Shown here piece after piece: positions 12,501-25,140 of a stretch of 64,000 nucleotides of DNA. A program made the position numbers and the translations under genes. The notes under the pieces were generated by a model. That model made no database searches. It was not told the DNA's origin and saw nothing but the letters and a program-made list of their open reading frames with translations. This stretch comes from Edolisoma coerulescens (lineage: Eukaryota; Chordata; Aves; Passeriformes; Campephagidae): the NCBI GenBank assembly GCA_013397115.1, contig VWZW01006244.1:1162210-1226209 (forward strand), read 5' to 3'. Every line of letters begins with the position of its first letter. The stretch's first letter is position 1.

Positions 12501-14694
12501 GGCAGTGGCAGTGCCAAAGCCAAACAGCACCTCTGAGCCACCACTGGCACGGTCCCATCTCTCCAGGCTTATTGCATTCACTGGGAATTCTGATGAGGAG
12601 CTCTTCACAATTAACCCAGTGGGGGGATGGACGGGCAAGAACTGAACCCTCCCCAGGTTCTGGCATCTGAGCAAGAAACTCTTTGCAAAGAGGACAGAAA
12701 AGCTCGTGTGAGAAGAAGAGTGTGGTGCTGAACCCTCTGGATAATCAGTGTCCATGGTGTCCTTTCCTCACCACTCTGAACAGCCTGAAATCACAGCTTT
12801 TTGAGTGTCCTTATGGTTTAAACTCACGTAGGAACTGCAATGTGTTTTCAGACCTTCCCCCCATGAGCTCTTCTCCTCTTGTAGTTTGAGGCCTCCTATG
12901 CCTCCAACATTTATTTTTAAGTATGACATGATTTGGGTTTTTTAATCTGCGCAGACATCATGCTCTTCCTCATCCTGTGGAGATCCTGCAAAGCTCTTGG
13001 TCATGGAAAGGACATGGCTGAGAACCATCAAGGACTTTATGGGAGAAATATTTTTTATCAATAGTTGCCCTTCATCAAAAGTTGGGGTGTTTTGTATGGA
13101 CACTTGTTCTCAAACCCTCTACTGAGTGAGAGTCTCTGCTTCTAGTTTTCAGCCTCCTCTTTTCCAGACCAAAAAATCCCTTCCAAGCTTCGTTATAGTT
13201 AATTTTTTTCTAGCTACTTTAGAATTTTTCTTTCTCTACCTTTTCCCAGCTTGTCTACATCTTACTTAAAATTATGTGTCCAAAACTAAACCATTAACTC
13301 TGTTCACTTAAACATTGCTTAATCAAGAAATACTTTTAAAATCAGGAACTCCTCTCTCTTCTGGTTATTCTTGACTCCAGATTTTGTAGCTCCCTGGTGT
13401 CTGCATTCCCAATGAGTGTCTCACAGTATCTCACAAATTACGTTAAAAGAGAATCACTTCAAGAGGAGTCTCTGCCCTTCCTTTACAAATCCAAATTCCT
13501 TATAAATCCAGAGACTTCCTTGTTTTTGTGGATCAGAGGTCTGAGGTCTTTGGGGCAGGTGAGGTTCAGTCTGGAAGGCTCCTGGTACAAACTCTTCTGC
13601 CCAGGATGGAGGTGGAGAATCCACCTGCTAAAGGGGGAACCTCATTTAAACCTCCTGTGTAAGTTTTTGTGCCAGTGTCGAGATCCCAGCTGGATCAGGG
13701 GGCTTCCAAGGAGGATCTGACAGTGGAGTGACTGTCTCCAAACTTCCCCAAATTAGGAATGGTGGATCCTGGCAGAGGAGCTGGAGGTGGTGGGTGGAGG
13801 GGGATTGAAGGCGAGGATGAAGAAATGGCATTTCACAGCCCGAGGGGATGCTCTGTCACCAGGACAAGGCTGCAGGAGCCTGCTGGAGTCCTGGACAGAG
13901 ATTCTGCTGCAAACAGGGAATGTCACCTGCTCCAGAGGCAGAGCCCGAACCTCTTGCCTCCTCTGTCCTCACTGGCACTGACCCTGTGCAGATGTTCACT
14001 GAAAACAGCAGGGCCACAACCCAACCAAAACAAAATCCTCCCCCCAAACACATCTGTGGAGGAAAGCACGGATCCCACATCACTTAATTTGGGAAAGGGG
14101 TCAGATATTTTAATAAGGATATTGGATAAAATAATGGGTTTTTAATAAAAAACACCAATCAAAAAATGAGCACGGGGAAGGAAAGATACCAGCTGCTGCC
14201 CTGGAATAATATTGCAATTGCAATAAGAAACTCCTTTTATAATAGCAGAACATGCAAACGTCAGCAGTGTGGCATCACCCCGAGCTGTTTAGATGCTGGA
14301 TGTTTATTTACACAACAAAGAGCCACGTGGGAAGGTGTTTTGTCTGTAGAGAGTGAAACCTTGTGGCTTGATTTAGAAGAAAGACCTTTCCAAGATAAAC
14401 ACAGCTGGTGTTGTGGCACGGGAACACGGGACCGGGAAAAGGGGGAAAAAAAATCCCAAGATGACGAGCCAGCATCTTCTCAACCTTTGGTTAGAGGCTG
14501 TTGGAGCCATAATTCACTCAAAGGCACAAGAACAAAACCCTAATCGTTCCCTCCCACCACGCTAAGAACTGAAAGCCCAGATATTGTGTGGACACGGCAG
14601 GAAATGCTCTGTCAGGTGGGGCTTTTGTTGGGCTGTGTGAGAGGCTGGTGTGTCCATCGCTGCCCCCTGAGCTGCAGCTCCTCTGCAATTACAG

Positions 14695-14820
14695 GCTGCC
14701 TGTGCCCTTAATAAAACAGAGGTTGGCTCATTATTCACATAATCACCTGGAAAATGTATTTCTCAGGCTTGCTCTTTGCTCTATCAAAGCCTTGTTTCTA
14801 TATCTCTGCCTTTTTGTCTG
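14695..14820. promoter_or_regulatory. Candidate element with TCF/LEF-like site
   Basis: Repeat-free segment with 'ctcattattcacataatcac' and a TATCAAAG sequence at 14782-14789, close to the TCF/LEF consensus. A single short match is expected by chance, so this is weak. Confidence 0.2.
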
Positions 14821-15283
14821 CCCCCCCTCCCCTCCTTGCCCCTGTGAAGCGACCAGGGATGTCTTGCAGTGGAGCCCTTGCCTGTGATTAACGTGCTGAC
14901 CTAGCAATTATTCACATCTGGATGGGTCTTTGTTCTACTTTGAAGTCTCTCAATGACTTCTCTTTCCCCTCACCTGTCTTCATTTTCCCCTCTGTGCCCC
15001 CATCCCACCTCCTCCCTCTCCACCTTGTCTATCAGCCCTCAGAAGTGCCAGTGGGCCCAAAATGAAATACAGGACGGACCAGAAATTCCTCCTTAATGGG
15101 CCCAGGTGAGCTTGGGGTGGCAAAGGGAAGGTTCAGACCTTGAAGATGACCTTTCCAAAGTGCTCGAATCAATAACAGTGTGCAACCCTCCCCAGCCCCT
15201 TGCTTATAATTGACAAGGTGGAGATGGACTGGAGGCTCTTTCTTCTCTCCAAGCATGTGAGATCTTTTAATCTTCACCCAAAA

Positions 15284-15323
15284 AGAAAAAAAAAAAGGGG
15301 GAGAGGGAGAGGGAGAAAGAAGG
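15284..15323 (+). repeat. Purine-rich low-complexity tract
   Basis: An A run of about ten bases is followed by G-rich GAGGGA units and GAAAGAAGGA. Simple sequence only. Confidence 0.85.
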
Positions 15324-18038
15324 AGCAAAGGGCTGGGTGATGGAAGAGATAGGGTAATTGGTTGGGCACAGAGTGAGGCTGGGGAGCTGTGGCTCCTTCC
15401 CGAGGTCCTCCTGCGGTGGGAGAAGTCTCGGGTGAGCAGCAGCTCCTGTCACAAATCGTCTTTTGTAGGGTGGGAGAGGAGGAGGGGACGCCTCCCTCAG
15501 CCACATTCCTCCATCCAGCCACCCAGCCACGTCCACCAGCCGCTGGTTAAGGAGAAAGACGAAGGGTTGTGGGGTTGGGGGGAGTGGGAAGTCCCTTTGC
15601 TTTGAGAAGATTAACTTTTGGAGTAAAACACAGGGCGATAGTCTTTCAAAATTGCCTTCCAGCCATGACAGGCAGTGCTCAGATTAATTAGATTACGGAT
15701 GCTCTTTTATATCTGGCAGATGGGTTGGGACAAGGTGGGGTGGGGGGCTGGGAGAGAAATGCTTCATTATTATTATTTTTTTATTCCATACTGCTATTTT
15801 TTAATGCAACACGGGTGCTCCCCACCTGTTTCCAGTGGTCAGCAAAAGGCCTCCAAAGGGCCTGAGTGGGCTTTGGAAAACACGACTGGAGCAAGCACTG
15901 GTGTAGGAGGACATGGAGAAGAGATGTCCGTGGTCTCAAAGGAAGCAGAAAGAATGGATACGAAATGTAAGATGTGAAGGTAACATGACCAAAATTAGAT
16001 TTTTCTCCTTTATGTAGAAGGTGTAGGTGAAATTATTACGGGAAAACACAAATTTTGGGTACCCAAGGAATTATATCCAAAGGAAGCTGTGCCCATTTCT
16101 AGCATAAAGCACGCAAAGAGGTTCAGGCTTCTGTTTACTTAATTTTTACTCACCTAACCTTGAGAACTCCTTTCTTCCAAGGCTTTCTGGAAGTAAGGAA
16201 GGGATGCAGTCTGTACTTTTCTCCTGTGGGCATTGGAAAGAGTAGGGACAGAAAAATGTACAGACTGAGGATACACTTAGGACAGAGCAAGAAAAATGTG
16301 GGGTGAAGCCCCAAATTATCAAATGTCTTGCGAAGAAAACCTGCTGTTCCAGAAACTTTGCTACAGGATAATTTTACCTGTCTTTAGAAGTCAAAACATT
16401 TAATGCCGAACAAGGATCCTCACTCTCCTTTTATATCCAATTGCTAGAAGCAGGCAACTCTGAGGATGCTTCTCTGCCCTTCGGATGGGATGAAATTCTT
16501 GGATTAATTCTCCGTAATTGAATGAGGCCAATATGGCCAATTGTCACTATTAAATCCTGCACTACAGGTGAATAATCACAGATTATTTTAATTCATTTCC
16601 AACTTCTGACAAACTTGAAGGCGTTCCCTTCCAAAACCTGGGGTCCACTTGGCAGAGGTTTTGCTGATCTTGGTTGACCTTTCAAGAAGAAAACTGTCCA
16701 TGGATGGTGCTCTGGAGCTGTGAGGTCATGAGGTGGTCTCCACTCTTGGTCATGAAATTCAGCATCCAGGATGTGAGTCTCTCTCCAGGCTCAGGGTTGA
16801 TCACAATCACCCAGGCTGGTCCTTCCACTGAGAGCTGTCAGGGCTGGAGGATGCAGCATGAGATAAACCCCCACGGGGATGGAGTTGGATTGAAATGTGG
16901 AATAACTCATCCACATGGAGCAATAAAAACAGCAACCTGGTGGGAACAGGGAGCTTGAGACCCAAAGAGCCCAAACAAGACATGAAGTTTAAAAGCATGA
17001 CCCCTGGATATTGGTCAAGATATTTGTGACACTGAATGCAAGCGCATGGCAAGTGTGAGAACAGCTTCTGTGGCCAAAACTAGGACATGTAATTCCCTGG
17101 AGTAGGGAATGTTCTGTTTTCCAAGGCAGCTGCAGCTTGGAGAACTTGGGACACAGTTATCAGAGGGCTGTGTCCCACAGCTGGGTCTGTGGGGGCAGTC
17201 AATCCAGCAGGATGAGTCAACCACGAGGATAACAGGAGAATGTTTCCTGGTTTAAGCCCCATGGAGTTGGACAAACCCTGGGAAAAAAGACATGGATGGA
17301 CACACTTGTCCCTTGTGTGGGAACCTCTCCAAGGTGCAACGGACCTGTGTCTGGACCATCTCTGCCACCACCACCTGCCCAGACCTCACTGGTCTCTGAC
17401 ACAGTGAAGGGACCTCTTACAAACATCACTCTGGACCTGTTGGATAAAGAATATCCAACTTTCCAGAAATTCATCATGTGCCTGCAGGCCACAGACTGTT
17501 TCCTTCTGCTCCCAGGCAGGGAAGAGGCAACTTCAGGAGTGGTTCACAACCAGAAGGTTCATCCCAGGAGTGCTTTTTCTCCATGGTGGGGACCCTGTTG
17601 TTGGGAGCAACAAGGACCCACAATGCAGCATGGCCACCACGAAACCCCTCCTGGCTCCATCCCCAAAATCCTTGGATGGAGCCATACTTGGAACTGCTTT
17701 TGGAAGGCCCTGGCTTGTTTTGCCCCCACAGGACAGGTGGACACACTTCCTAGAAGGTCCATCCTGGTCCCTGCTCCTGGCCAATCCTTCACTGTCATCT
17801 CCCAAGACTCCTAGCCAGGCAGACATTCCCTGCTTTGGAGGTGACATCAACACCACATGAGTGACACCTGAGCAACACCTTCACTGTCCTTCCAGCTCCA
17901 TTTCCCTGTCCCTTTGCCTGTGCTCCTTGCAAATGTAACCACAGATGGGCCTGGAAAGCTTCTCCTGGTGGGGCAAGGGAATGTTTGTCCATCACAATGT
18001 CCCATCTGCCTCCCTGCAGCTTCTGAACCGTTCCTATT

Positions 18039-18205
18039 CCATAGAATCACGGAATTGCTCAGTTGGAAAAGACCTCTGAGAACATTGAATCCAATTGTTA
18101 ATCCAGCCCTACCAAGGCCACCACTAAACCATGTCCACAAGTGCCACACCCACACGATTTTTGAACATTTCCAGGGATGGTAATTCCACCATTTCCCTGT
18201 GTGGG
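18039..18205 (-). mobile_element. CR1 LINE 3' fragment
   Basis: The reverse orientation starts at the CR1 3' end, 'ccatagaatcacggaattg', and runs through 'aaaagacctctgagaacatt', 'ccactaaaccatgtccacaa' and 'gggatggtaattccaccatt'. It belongs to the CR1 type with the 'aagtgccacac' segment. Confidence 0.88.
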
Positions 18206-21200
18206 AAGTGTGGTCCTGTGAATTTATCTCACTCAGGGCCGTATCCTTCATACACTGATAATTTTATACATTCCTCTGAGCTGGGAGGTTTAGAGAGCTT
18301 CGTAAAAGTGTGCAGGGAAAGAAAATAAAGTAAAATACGAATCCCAAAGGATTTTCATGGATGGATGATCCTCCCATGGCAGGCTCTGGTAGGAGCAGCT
18401 GATCTGATCATGCACATGGCTTTGCCTGAGAGTCAAGGAGCACCTCCCCATCCCAAACTGCTGTTCAGTGCCAGACCAAATGGCACAAACTCACCCCAAA
18501 CATGAATCAGTTGATCGTGGCTGGATAGATTGTGCTGCTTTTCCCCCCCGATGTCTTTATTCTTAATTTTAAACCAGCATCCCATGGTGATATCCCACTC
18601 TGCTCCCTGTATCTCTCAGTTATGCAGGGATTATTGCAGAATTAAAGGTGCATTTATAAGGCTTTTAGTGTGCTCTGCCACTGGCCATGGAAATGAACCA
18701 TTCCAGGGGCTTTTATCTCCCTTCCAACCAACGCAAAAAACCTCTTTTCTCTCCAGCTTCCAAACCTGCCTGTAAATAACCCGCCTTGAAACAACCCCCG
18801 ACCCTCCCTCCTGCCCTCCACACTCCTTCCACTAAGTTTTCTTCCTGTAATAGGTCTGGAAAGGTTGAAAGGTGCTGAACTCTTGTGCAGGGAATTCAGC
18901 TTTAAAGATCCTGAACTCTGAGATTCCCTGAGGGGCACTGAGGAGGGGAGGAGGAGGAAGGGAGGGGGTGTCTGGTGCTTTAGCACAGTGACCTAAATGA
19001 TACATCTCATGTACATGTCATGTCAAATGTCATCTCCAGGGCTGGAATTACTCTGAATAACCTGTCTGGTCAGTGGAGGTGACTGAAAATGCTTAGCTGC
19101 AAGCCATTGCTTTGAGAAAGTCTTGCCTTTTATACTTCCTTTTTTATTTATTTATGGGCTGGGGATTTTTTTCCCTGTCCTTACGCAAGCCCCACCAAGT
19201 GACTTTTGCTCCGACCGACTGTAGATCTGCCTGAGGAGCAGCAAACGGCAGCTGCAAAACAGGAAGGAAAGAGTGAATCCCATTAGGAGGTGTTTTTTTG
19301 GGGTCAGAAATGAGAAACTGGGCCCAGGAACGATGGCTGGAGGCAAAAGTGTGAACAGTTCCCCTTGGCTGGGCTCAGCAGGGAGGAGAACACTCAAGTG
19401 AGACCTTCCAGCAGAGCTTTGTACCCCGTGTCCTGCAAAGCCAAGCAGTGGGGACAGTGCATGGTCATTGTCCTTGGCTCCATTCCCCAAACCACCTCCT
19501 CTCCCACCTTTTTCTGCTTCAGAGCCTCGTGCCACCATCCCCGGGGAAGCACCTGTGGACTTCCCGAAGGATGGCGTAAAAGATGCCTTGGGGAACGAGC
19601 ACTGACTGCTCAAAGGCTCTTCAATCCACCCAAAACCAGGCAGTGGGGGATGAAAACGTGGATTAATTCACACTAGAAATAAGGCAGAGGTGCCCCAGGA
19701 GGAAAAAACCAGCCCAACTGTTTGTCTTTAGCAAAAAGAAAGATTTGGGACAATTTTCTTGGCCAGGATAGATGTCCACAATTTAAACGGGTGATATTTG
19801 GGATGCCACTAAACAGGGAGGGAGAAGGTGCTGAAGCAAAGCCTGGGATCCTGAGCTGAGCCTTCCTCTGCATCAACAGCAAAATAAACCCATGCAAAGC
19901 AAGATCTGATCTTATATAGGGAGGATCAAGACCACTGAAATGGGAATAAATATGGAGCTGGGTGTTCATTTCATTCTTAGCATTGACTTCTGCACCTTTG
20001 GAATGGGAGATGCAGGTCTTCATCTCAGCAAAATTATTGGGATTATTCCTTCTACCAGACTGGCTGGATTTTTTTTTGCCCCAGGCAGTGGGAACTCAAA
20101 ACTTGGAATTTGGGTATGTGAAATTCAGATCAAGAGCTTGAACCCCTCCAGATGGAGAAGGTGGCCAACAGCTGGAATGGTTTTGCCAACACTCACGTGG
20201 ACACATCTGAGAGGGTTTTTCCTGTATCACTTTTCCGGAGGACAGGAAATCTCTCACAAAACAACCCTCTAATCTCTGTTCCTGCACAGCAGAGATTTCC
20301 AAGGGAAGATTTTTCCAAACTCAGCCATTTTGCCGTTTTACTGGCAGGATACAGTTCATACTTGGGATTTCAAGTGGGAAAGAAAAATTAGATCAAGCCT
20401 TCCCAGCAACTCCTATTAAAATTTGTTGTTTGTTTTGGTTTTTTTTTTTTAACATAGATCTACACAGTGATGGAATTCCTTTGGCTTTTTGATAAATGCT
20501 TTGAACTTCCAGCTGTTCTTGTGAAGAGAAGGAACATCAAAGATGTTTCTGCAAAGGCCATTCATGTACCTGAGCAGCTCAGGGCTCTGTTCTTCTCTTG
20601 GGGTGCCTGGAGGAGACTGTGTGGAGCAACCAAGGGGTATGAAAGTGTGGCTTCTCTTGGGAAACTGGGAGAATTCCCTGTTTTCTGTGATAGACTGGCC
20701 TTTTTATCGAGCTTCACTAAAGATCTTTTTCAATCCATCACTGTTCTTCAAGGACCCACAACATCTCAGCACCGGTTGCCCCTCAGCCATGTGCAGAGCT
20801 CCTTTTCCAGATCCTTCCACAACAATTTGGAACAATAACATTTCAAAATACCAAACAGCAGCCAATTAATTACTGGAAAAGACAAAGGATGGCTCTGAGA
20901 CTGGGCCACCTGTGGGTGAGAGAGACAGGGGAAGAGGCTCCCATGGCACAGATTTCTTGAGTGAGTGACACTCAGTTGGTGTCTTGGTTATGAAAACTGG
21001 ATCTGGGATTGCTCCCTCGGCCCAGGAATGTTCCCTGATGCCAGGTGAGGCTGTGAGGCTTGGACAGGGAGGGTGGAAGGGCTGTGCAGGGCCTTGGAGC
21101 CAGGAGGAACCCCCTCACTGGGTGGGTCGTTGAGTGAAGACAGTGTTTCCCCTGCAGGGAGCTCGCTGCAGCTCCTGAGCCTCCCGTGCCTGGGGTTTTG

Positions 21201-21844
21201 GGGAAGGCAGAATTATTTAGGCAGCCAGGAGAGCAGAAGTGTGTGATTTATCACGGGGAATATCCTGATGCTCCTTCAGTAATTGCTGGGGCTGCCGTGG
21301 CAGAAGGTAGGAATGGCTTAGGAAGCAGCACCTCTTCCTTTTGAAATCAGAGCCTCGGTGGACGCTTCCTGCGTGTTGGGACTGGAGAGATGAGCTGCTC
21401 TTTTTTGGTCTTAGTTGCTTTTATTTTCTCCTTGTTTCGGTTTTTTTTCCCCCCTCTTAGTTTCCTGAGAAGAAAGTGTTGCGTGCAGAGGATCTATAGA
21501 AACAAACCCAGGGGATTTGAAAGTTACAGGATCTGATTATGCAGATTAATTTCTTTCCAGTTCCAGAGCTGAGTTTAACAGGAAAGAGGAAAAGGAGGGG
21601 AAAATGTGGAGTTTATTGGGAAAATGAAGTTGTTTGGTGATCTGGGGAGAGTTTCTAACATTGAGTTGAGGCCCTCCACCTGAAAAGTTACGTCAGAAAC
21701 ACCTTCAGTGTCTCCTGCCTCTCTTTCCTGTGCTCTTGTGCCTAATTTCAGGGATGGGAGCTCCCAGTGGAGCTGGCTGGAACCAGGGTCTGGAGAAAAA
21801 CTTGGGGTTCAATTATTTTGCTCCTTTTTCATAGGAAATGGGAG

Positions 21845-21942
21845 AGGAAAGGAAAGGAAAGGAAAGGAAAGGAAAGGAAAGGAAAGGAAAGGAAAGGAAA
21901 GGAAAGGAAAGGATAGGAAAGGAAAGGAAAGGAAAGGAAAGG
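21845..21942 (+). repeat. (GGAAA)n pentanucleotide microsatellite
   Basis: About 98 bases of near-perfect AGGAA/GGAAA tandem units with a single interruption (GGATA) near 21911-21915. It produces artificial low-complexity ORFs on both strands. Length polymorphism is likely. Confidence 0.98.
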
Positions 21943-22979
21943 ACCAATACCCCCTGCCCCACTCCAATAAATACTCTGACCTGAGAAGGATTTGAGGACA
22001 GGAACAGGGAGGAGGTTGGTGATCCAGCCCCTTGACAAGCCTTTCCAAAAGCCCCAGTGACCTCCTGGACGTAGGAAGGATCTGCAGATCTTTGAGGACA
22101 GCCTTGACCTCCCTCTGGAAGAGAAAACCAGGGGTGCATTTGTGCGTTTAGGACCCATGAGCATCTCGTATGCTACAGAACATTTAGTTGTGAAGGACAA
22201 TTCAAGGTTCAGTGTAAACTTTGGGGACAGGGGATGGGGAAAGAGATGGAAAAATGGTGTCTAAGTTCCTTGGGGTGCCTGGGTCTCCTCAGTGAGCACA
22301 GGTGGATACAGGAGGTTGGATTTTAGATGGTGAATGGTGGATGTGGCCTCCTAGACCCTGCACAAGTGTGAATGATCCAGTTGCAAAATTGGTGCCTCAT
22401 GGTGAAACAGACGATTCTCTTCATTCAGCAAAATTCTACCCTCAAAACAAGTTAAAAAAACAATAAAAAGGGCTGTGACTCCATGAAAATCAAAAATTAC
22501 ATCCTTAGTAAACTAAATAAGTGGAAAGAAAATGGCTCAGAAGTGATGGAGACAAAGTCAGTTCCTTTTGTTGTTTTTTTTTGGCATTTCAAATATCCAT
22601 TTGAAACTAAATTGTTTAAACCAATGAAAAATAGTTTTTATAACAAAAATGGCATGGAGTCATGTTGGAGATTGGAAACTGCACATCTTCCTTTGGAAAT
22701 GCTGAAATGAAACAGTTTCCTTTTCCTCAAACCGGTATTTTTTGTCCTTTACAAAGCAAAATGAATCAAAACCACCGGTCAGACTGTCACAAACTTCAAA
22801 CGGATTTCAGGACCAGGGATACGGGGCCAAAAAAGAGGTGATGGACGAAGAAAAGTAACTTTGCTAGGCTTTTGTTTTCACCGAGGAATTCCCAGTGCCC
22901 GACCCGAGCCTGCCTGCAGGAAAACAAGAGCGATTTTGCCACAAAACGTGTGGGATTGGGTTTGCTTTATCCCGGGACC

Positions 22980-23400
22980 CACATCTGGGATGCCACAGGC
23001 AGCTGCTGCCCAAACAGCCCCTGCGCGATGCTCGCCCAACATCAAAGGCCGAATTATTCGACCTGGAGTGTGACACATCCCCATTTTCCTTGGGAAAACA
23101 GCTCTGCCAGCCCCCACGGCAGCGGCGGGGAGGGTATGGATATTCAGGAACGCCGTCCCTCCGGGGTGCTCCCGTTAGGGCCGGGGGGTTTGTGCGGGGC
23201 TGGGAGGGTCGCAGGCAGCTGATTGCCCCCCGAGCCTTTTATATGGTCATTAGGGGAGCCGAATGAGGGAGGCTGCGGGGGCTTCTCACGCCTGCAGCCC
23301 CATCCAGGCAGCAGCCCCTCTCTCAAGTACCTGCTAACAGGTCCCCTGCCTTTGGTCTCAGTCAGGTCCCAGCGGACGCCGGGCACCATTTCCTAAGCTA
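22980..23400. promoter_or_regulatory. CpG-rich patch next to the gap
   Basis: GC-rich segment with many CpGs for this window (for example 'cacggcagcggcggggaggg' and 'cgccgtccctccggggtgct') and a TATA-like 'ccttttatatggtcattagg' near 23235-23255. It could be a small CpG island serving an unannotated transcript or an enhancer. No exon or ORF with recognisable content lies beside it. Confidence 0.35.
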
Positions 23401-23432
23401 ATAGGTGTGAGGGGAGCCAAGAATGTCACTCC

Positions 23433-23463
23433 NNNNNNNNNNNNNNNNNNNNNNNNNNNNNNN
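23433..23463. other. Assembly gap (31 N)
   Basis: Thirty-one undetermined bases in a GC-rich neighbourhood. The true gap size is unknown. Confidence 1.
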
Positions 23464-23824
23464 TAGGGCTTTTCAAGGCAAGCTGTAAACCTCTTGTTTT
23501 CCTCCTCCTGCGCTGGGATTGTTGCTCTGCTTCCTCCCCCTCCCCGCTCCCAGGTGGTGTCAAAAGTCAACAAGCTCCTTTATCTCGGGGTTGGCTCGTT
23601 CCCCGGGATGCTGGAGCAAATCCACATCGCTGGGGAGGTGGCAGTCCCACATCCTTCCCGTCTTTCCAGGTCTTCCCAGGGCCTTTCCCATCTTGGCTGT
23701 GGCTGGAGGTACCTGGGCTTGGGGCAGGGTCCTTGGTGGGGAAGCTGCAGCCAGAGAGGGCTGGAAATTCTCATTTTCCTTCAGTTTGTGGCGGTGCAGC
23801 TCAAGAAATGCTGCAGGACCAGGG

Positions 23825-23874
23825 CTGGAGTCGGTGATTTGAGAGGTCTTTTCCAAACTTAATGAGACTATGAC
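23825..23874 (+). mobile_element. Short CR1 3' end remnant
   Basis: About 50 bases resemble the CR1 terminus: 'gagaggtcttttccaaactt' followed by 'aatgagactatgac'. Too short to place in a subfamily. Confidence 0.5.
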
Positions 23875-24138
23875 GAGCTGCAGAGGCGCTGAGGACAGGC
23901 AGGGGATGGCAGCTGGGTTTTCCCCTCCTGCCCTGGGTTATCTTGGAGCTGGAGAGATCCCAGTTTGCCAAGTAGCTCCTGATTGACCAGCCAGGATCCC
24001 AGAGCAGCAAGCCCGGAGCATGAGGAGTCCAGCTGACAGCCTGGCACGGGGCTGATCCTGCTCTTTGTCTGCACATTCCCAATGGAATAAAAGGGCTGTG
24101 AGCTGTTTTCCCAGTGCAACAGGAGCAAGGAGGGATCA

Positions 24139-24209
24139 GGCCCAAATTTGAGGCTGATTCCATGGGTTAGGCCCAAATTTGAGGCTGATTCCATGGGCTT
24201 GGCCCAAAT
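24139..24209 (+). repeat. 31-bp minisatellite, about 2.3 copies
   Basis: A 31-base unit beginning 'ggcccaaatttgaggctgat' recurs at 24139, 24170 and partly at 24201 with almost no change, indicating a recent local duplication. Confidence 0.95.
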
Positions 24210-25048
24210 CACCAACATTTTCTTTTAATTCCGATGTCCCAGATCTGGAACATGGTTTTCTCTCCTCAGTGTAACAGTGGAGTGAACATCTTTGCTGTAC
24301 CTTTTCCCTTTAAGAATTGCTGGATGGTGTTGAGAAAAATTTGTGTTTTCCCAACCAGCTTTGTAAAGATCCTCTCCTTCAGAGGAGGTGGATTGGCTTC
24401 CGCTCTCAAAGACTCGATTTCAAATCTGTGGCTGCTGGAAAAGTAGCAAAAGTAGTTTCAGGAAAAATCATATAGGAAGGATCATCTTGATTTCTCCAAA
24501 CACTGCAGTTAAAAAAGATATTTATGAGCATTTCCTCGGGTCACTGGGAGGAGGGTGATTTCAGAAGAGTAAATGTGAGCCCTCAGGAGTGTTCTTCTGC
24601 TGCCTGTGCAAGTTTCCCTGCCTCAGTTTCTCCCTGGAAAAAGAGAGATGGTGAGGCAGAGCTCTGAGCTGAAATCTGGGAGCTGCAACGTGTCTTTGTG
24701 TGAAGGGCTTTAAGTTCTCTCCCCTCCTTCATCACCCCATTGCAGGAGAAGTATCAGACTTGGAGAATTTTCTGTTTCAGTGGGTTTTTTTTCATGGCAA
24801 ACTTGACTTTTAACTCCTCCATGTGCTGTTTCTAATGTTGGGATGACGTCCAGAGGTATCTCCAACCACCACCTCCAGGACTGTGCCTACTTCTCACCCC
24901 TTCCACTCTTGACAGCACCATTCACCTCCTTGCCCCAGTGCAGCGACAGCTGAAACACCAAATCCCCTTCCAAGGGGAGAAAATTCCCCGTGTGGTGCTC
25001 AGAAAACTCCCACCAAAACGTTCTCCTGAGGGACACTGGGAGATATTC

Positions 25049-25140
25049 CACAGAATCATGGAAACACAGAATGATTTGGGTTGGAAGAGACCTTAAAGAT
25101 CATCTACTCCAACCTCGCCACCATGGGCAGGGATGCCACC
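25049..25140 (-). mobile_element. CR1 LINE 3' fragment
   Basis: The inverted CR1 end 'cacagaatcatggaaacaca' is followed by 'atgatttgggttggaagaga', 'ccttaaagatcatc' and 'ccatgggcagggatgccacc'. A very short, strongly 5'-truncated copy. Confidence 0.9.

Larger units (their letters stand above)
10677..25048. other. Non-coding DNA, gene-poor
   Basis: Apart from the listed CR1 fragments, satellites, CpG patch and gap, I see no exon, tRNA or structured RNA. Open frames up to 172 codons (17296-17814 plus) show no domain or splice-flanked structure. Confidence 0.65.

Noticed and set aside
17296..17814. 172-codon plus-strand ORF with overlapping frames on both strands
   Set aside because: Several overlapping frames of similar length on both strands point to locally low stop density rather than coding.
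21809..22200. Three minus-strand ORFs with repetitive Phe/Leu/Ser peptides
   Set aside because: They translate the GGAAA microsatellite.
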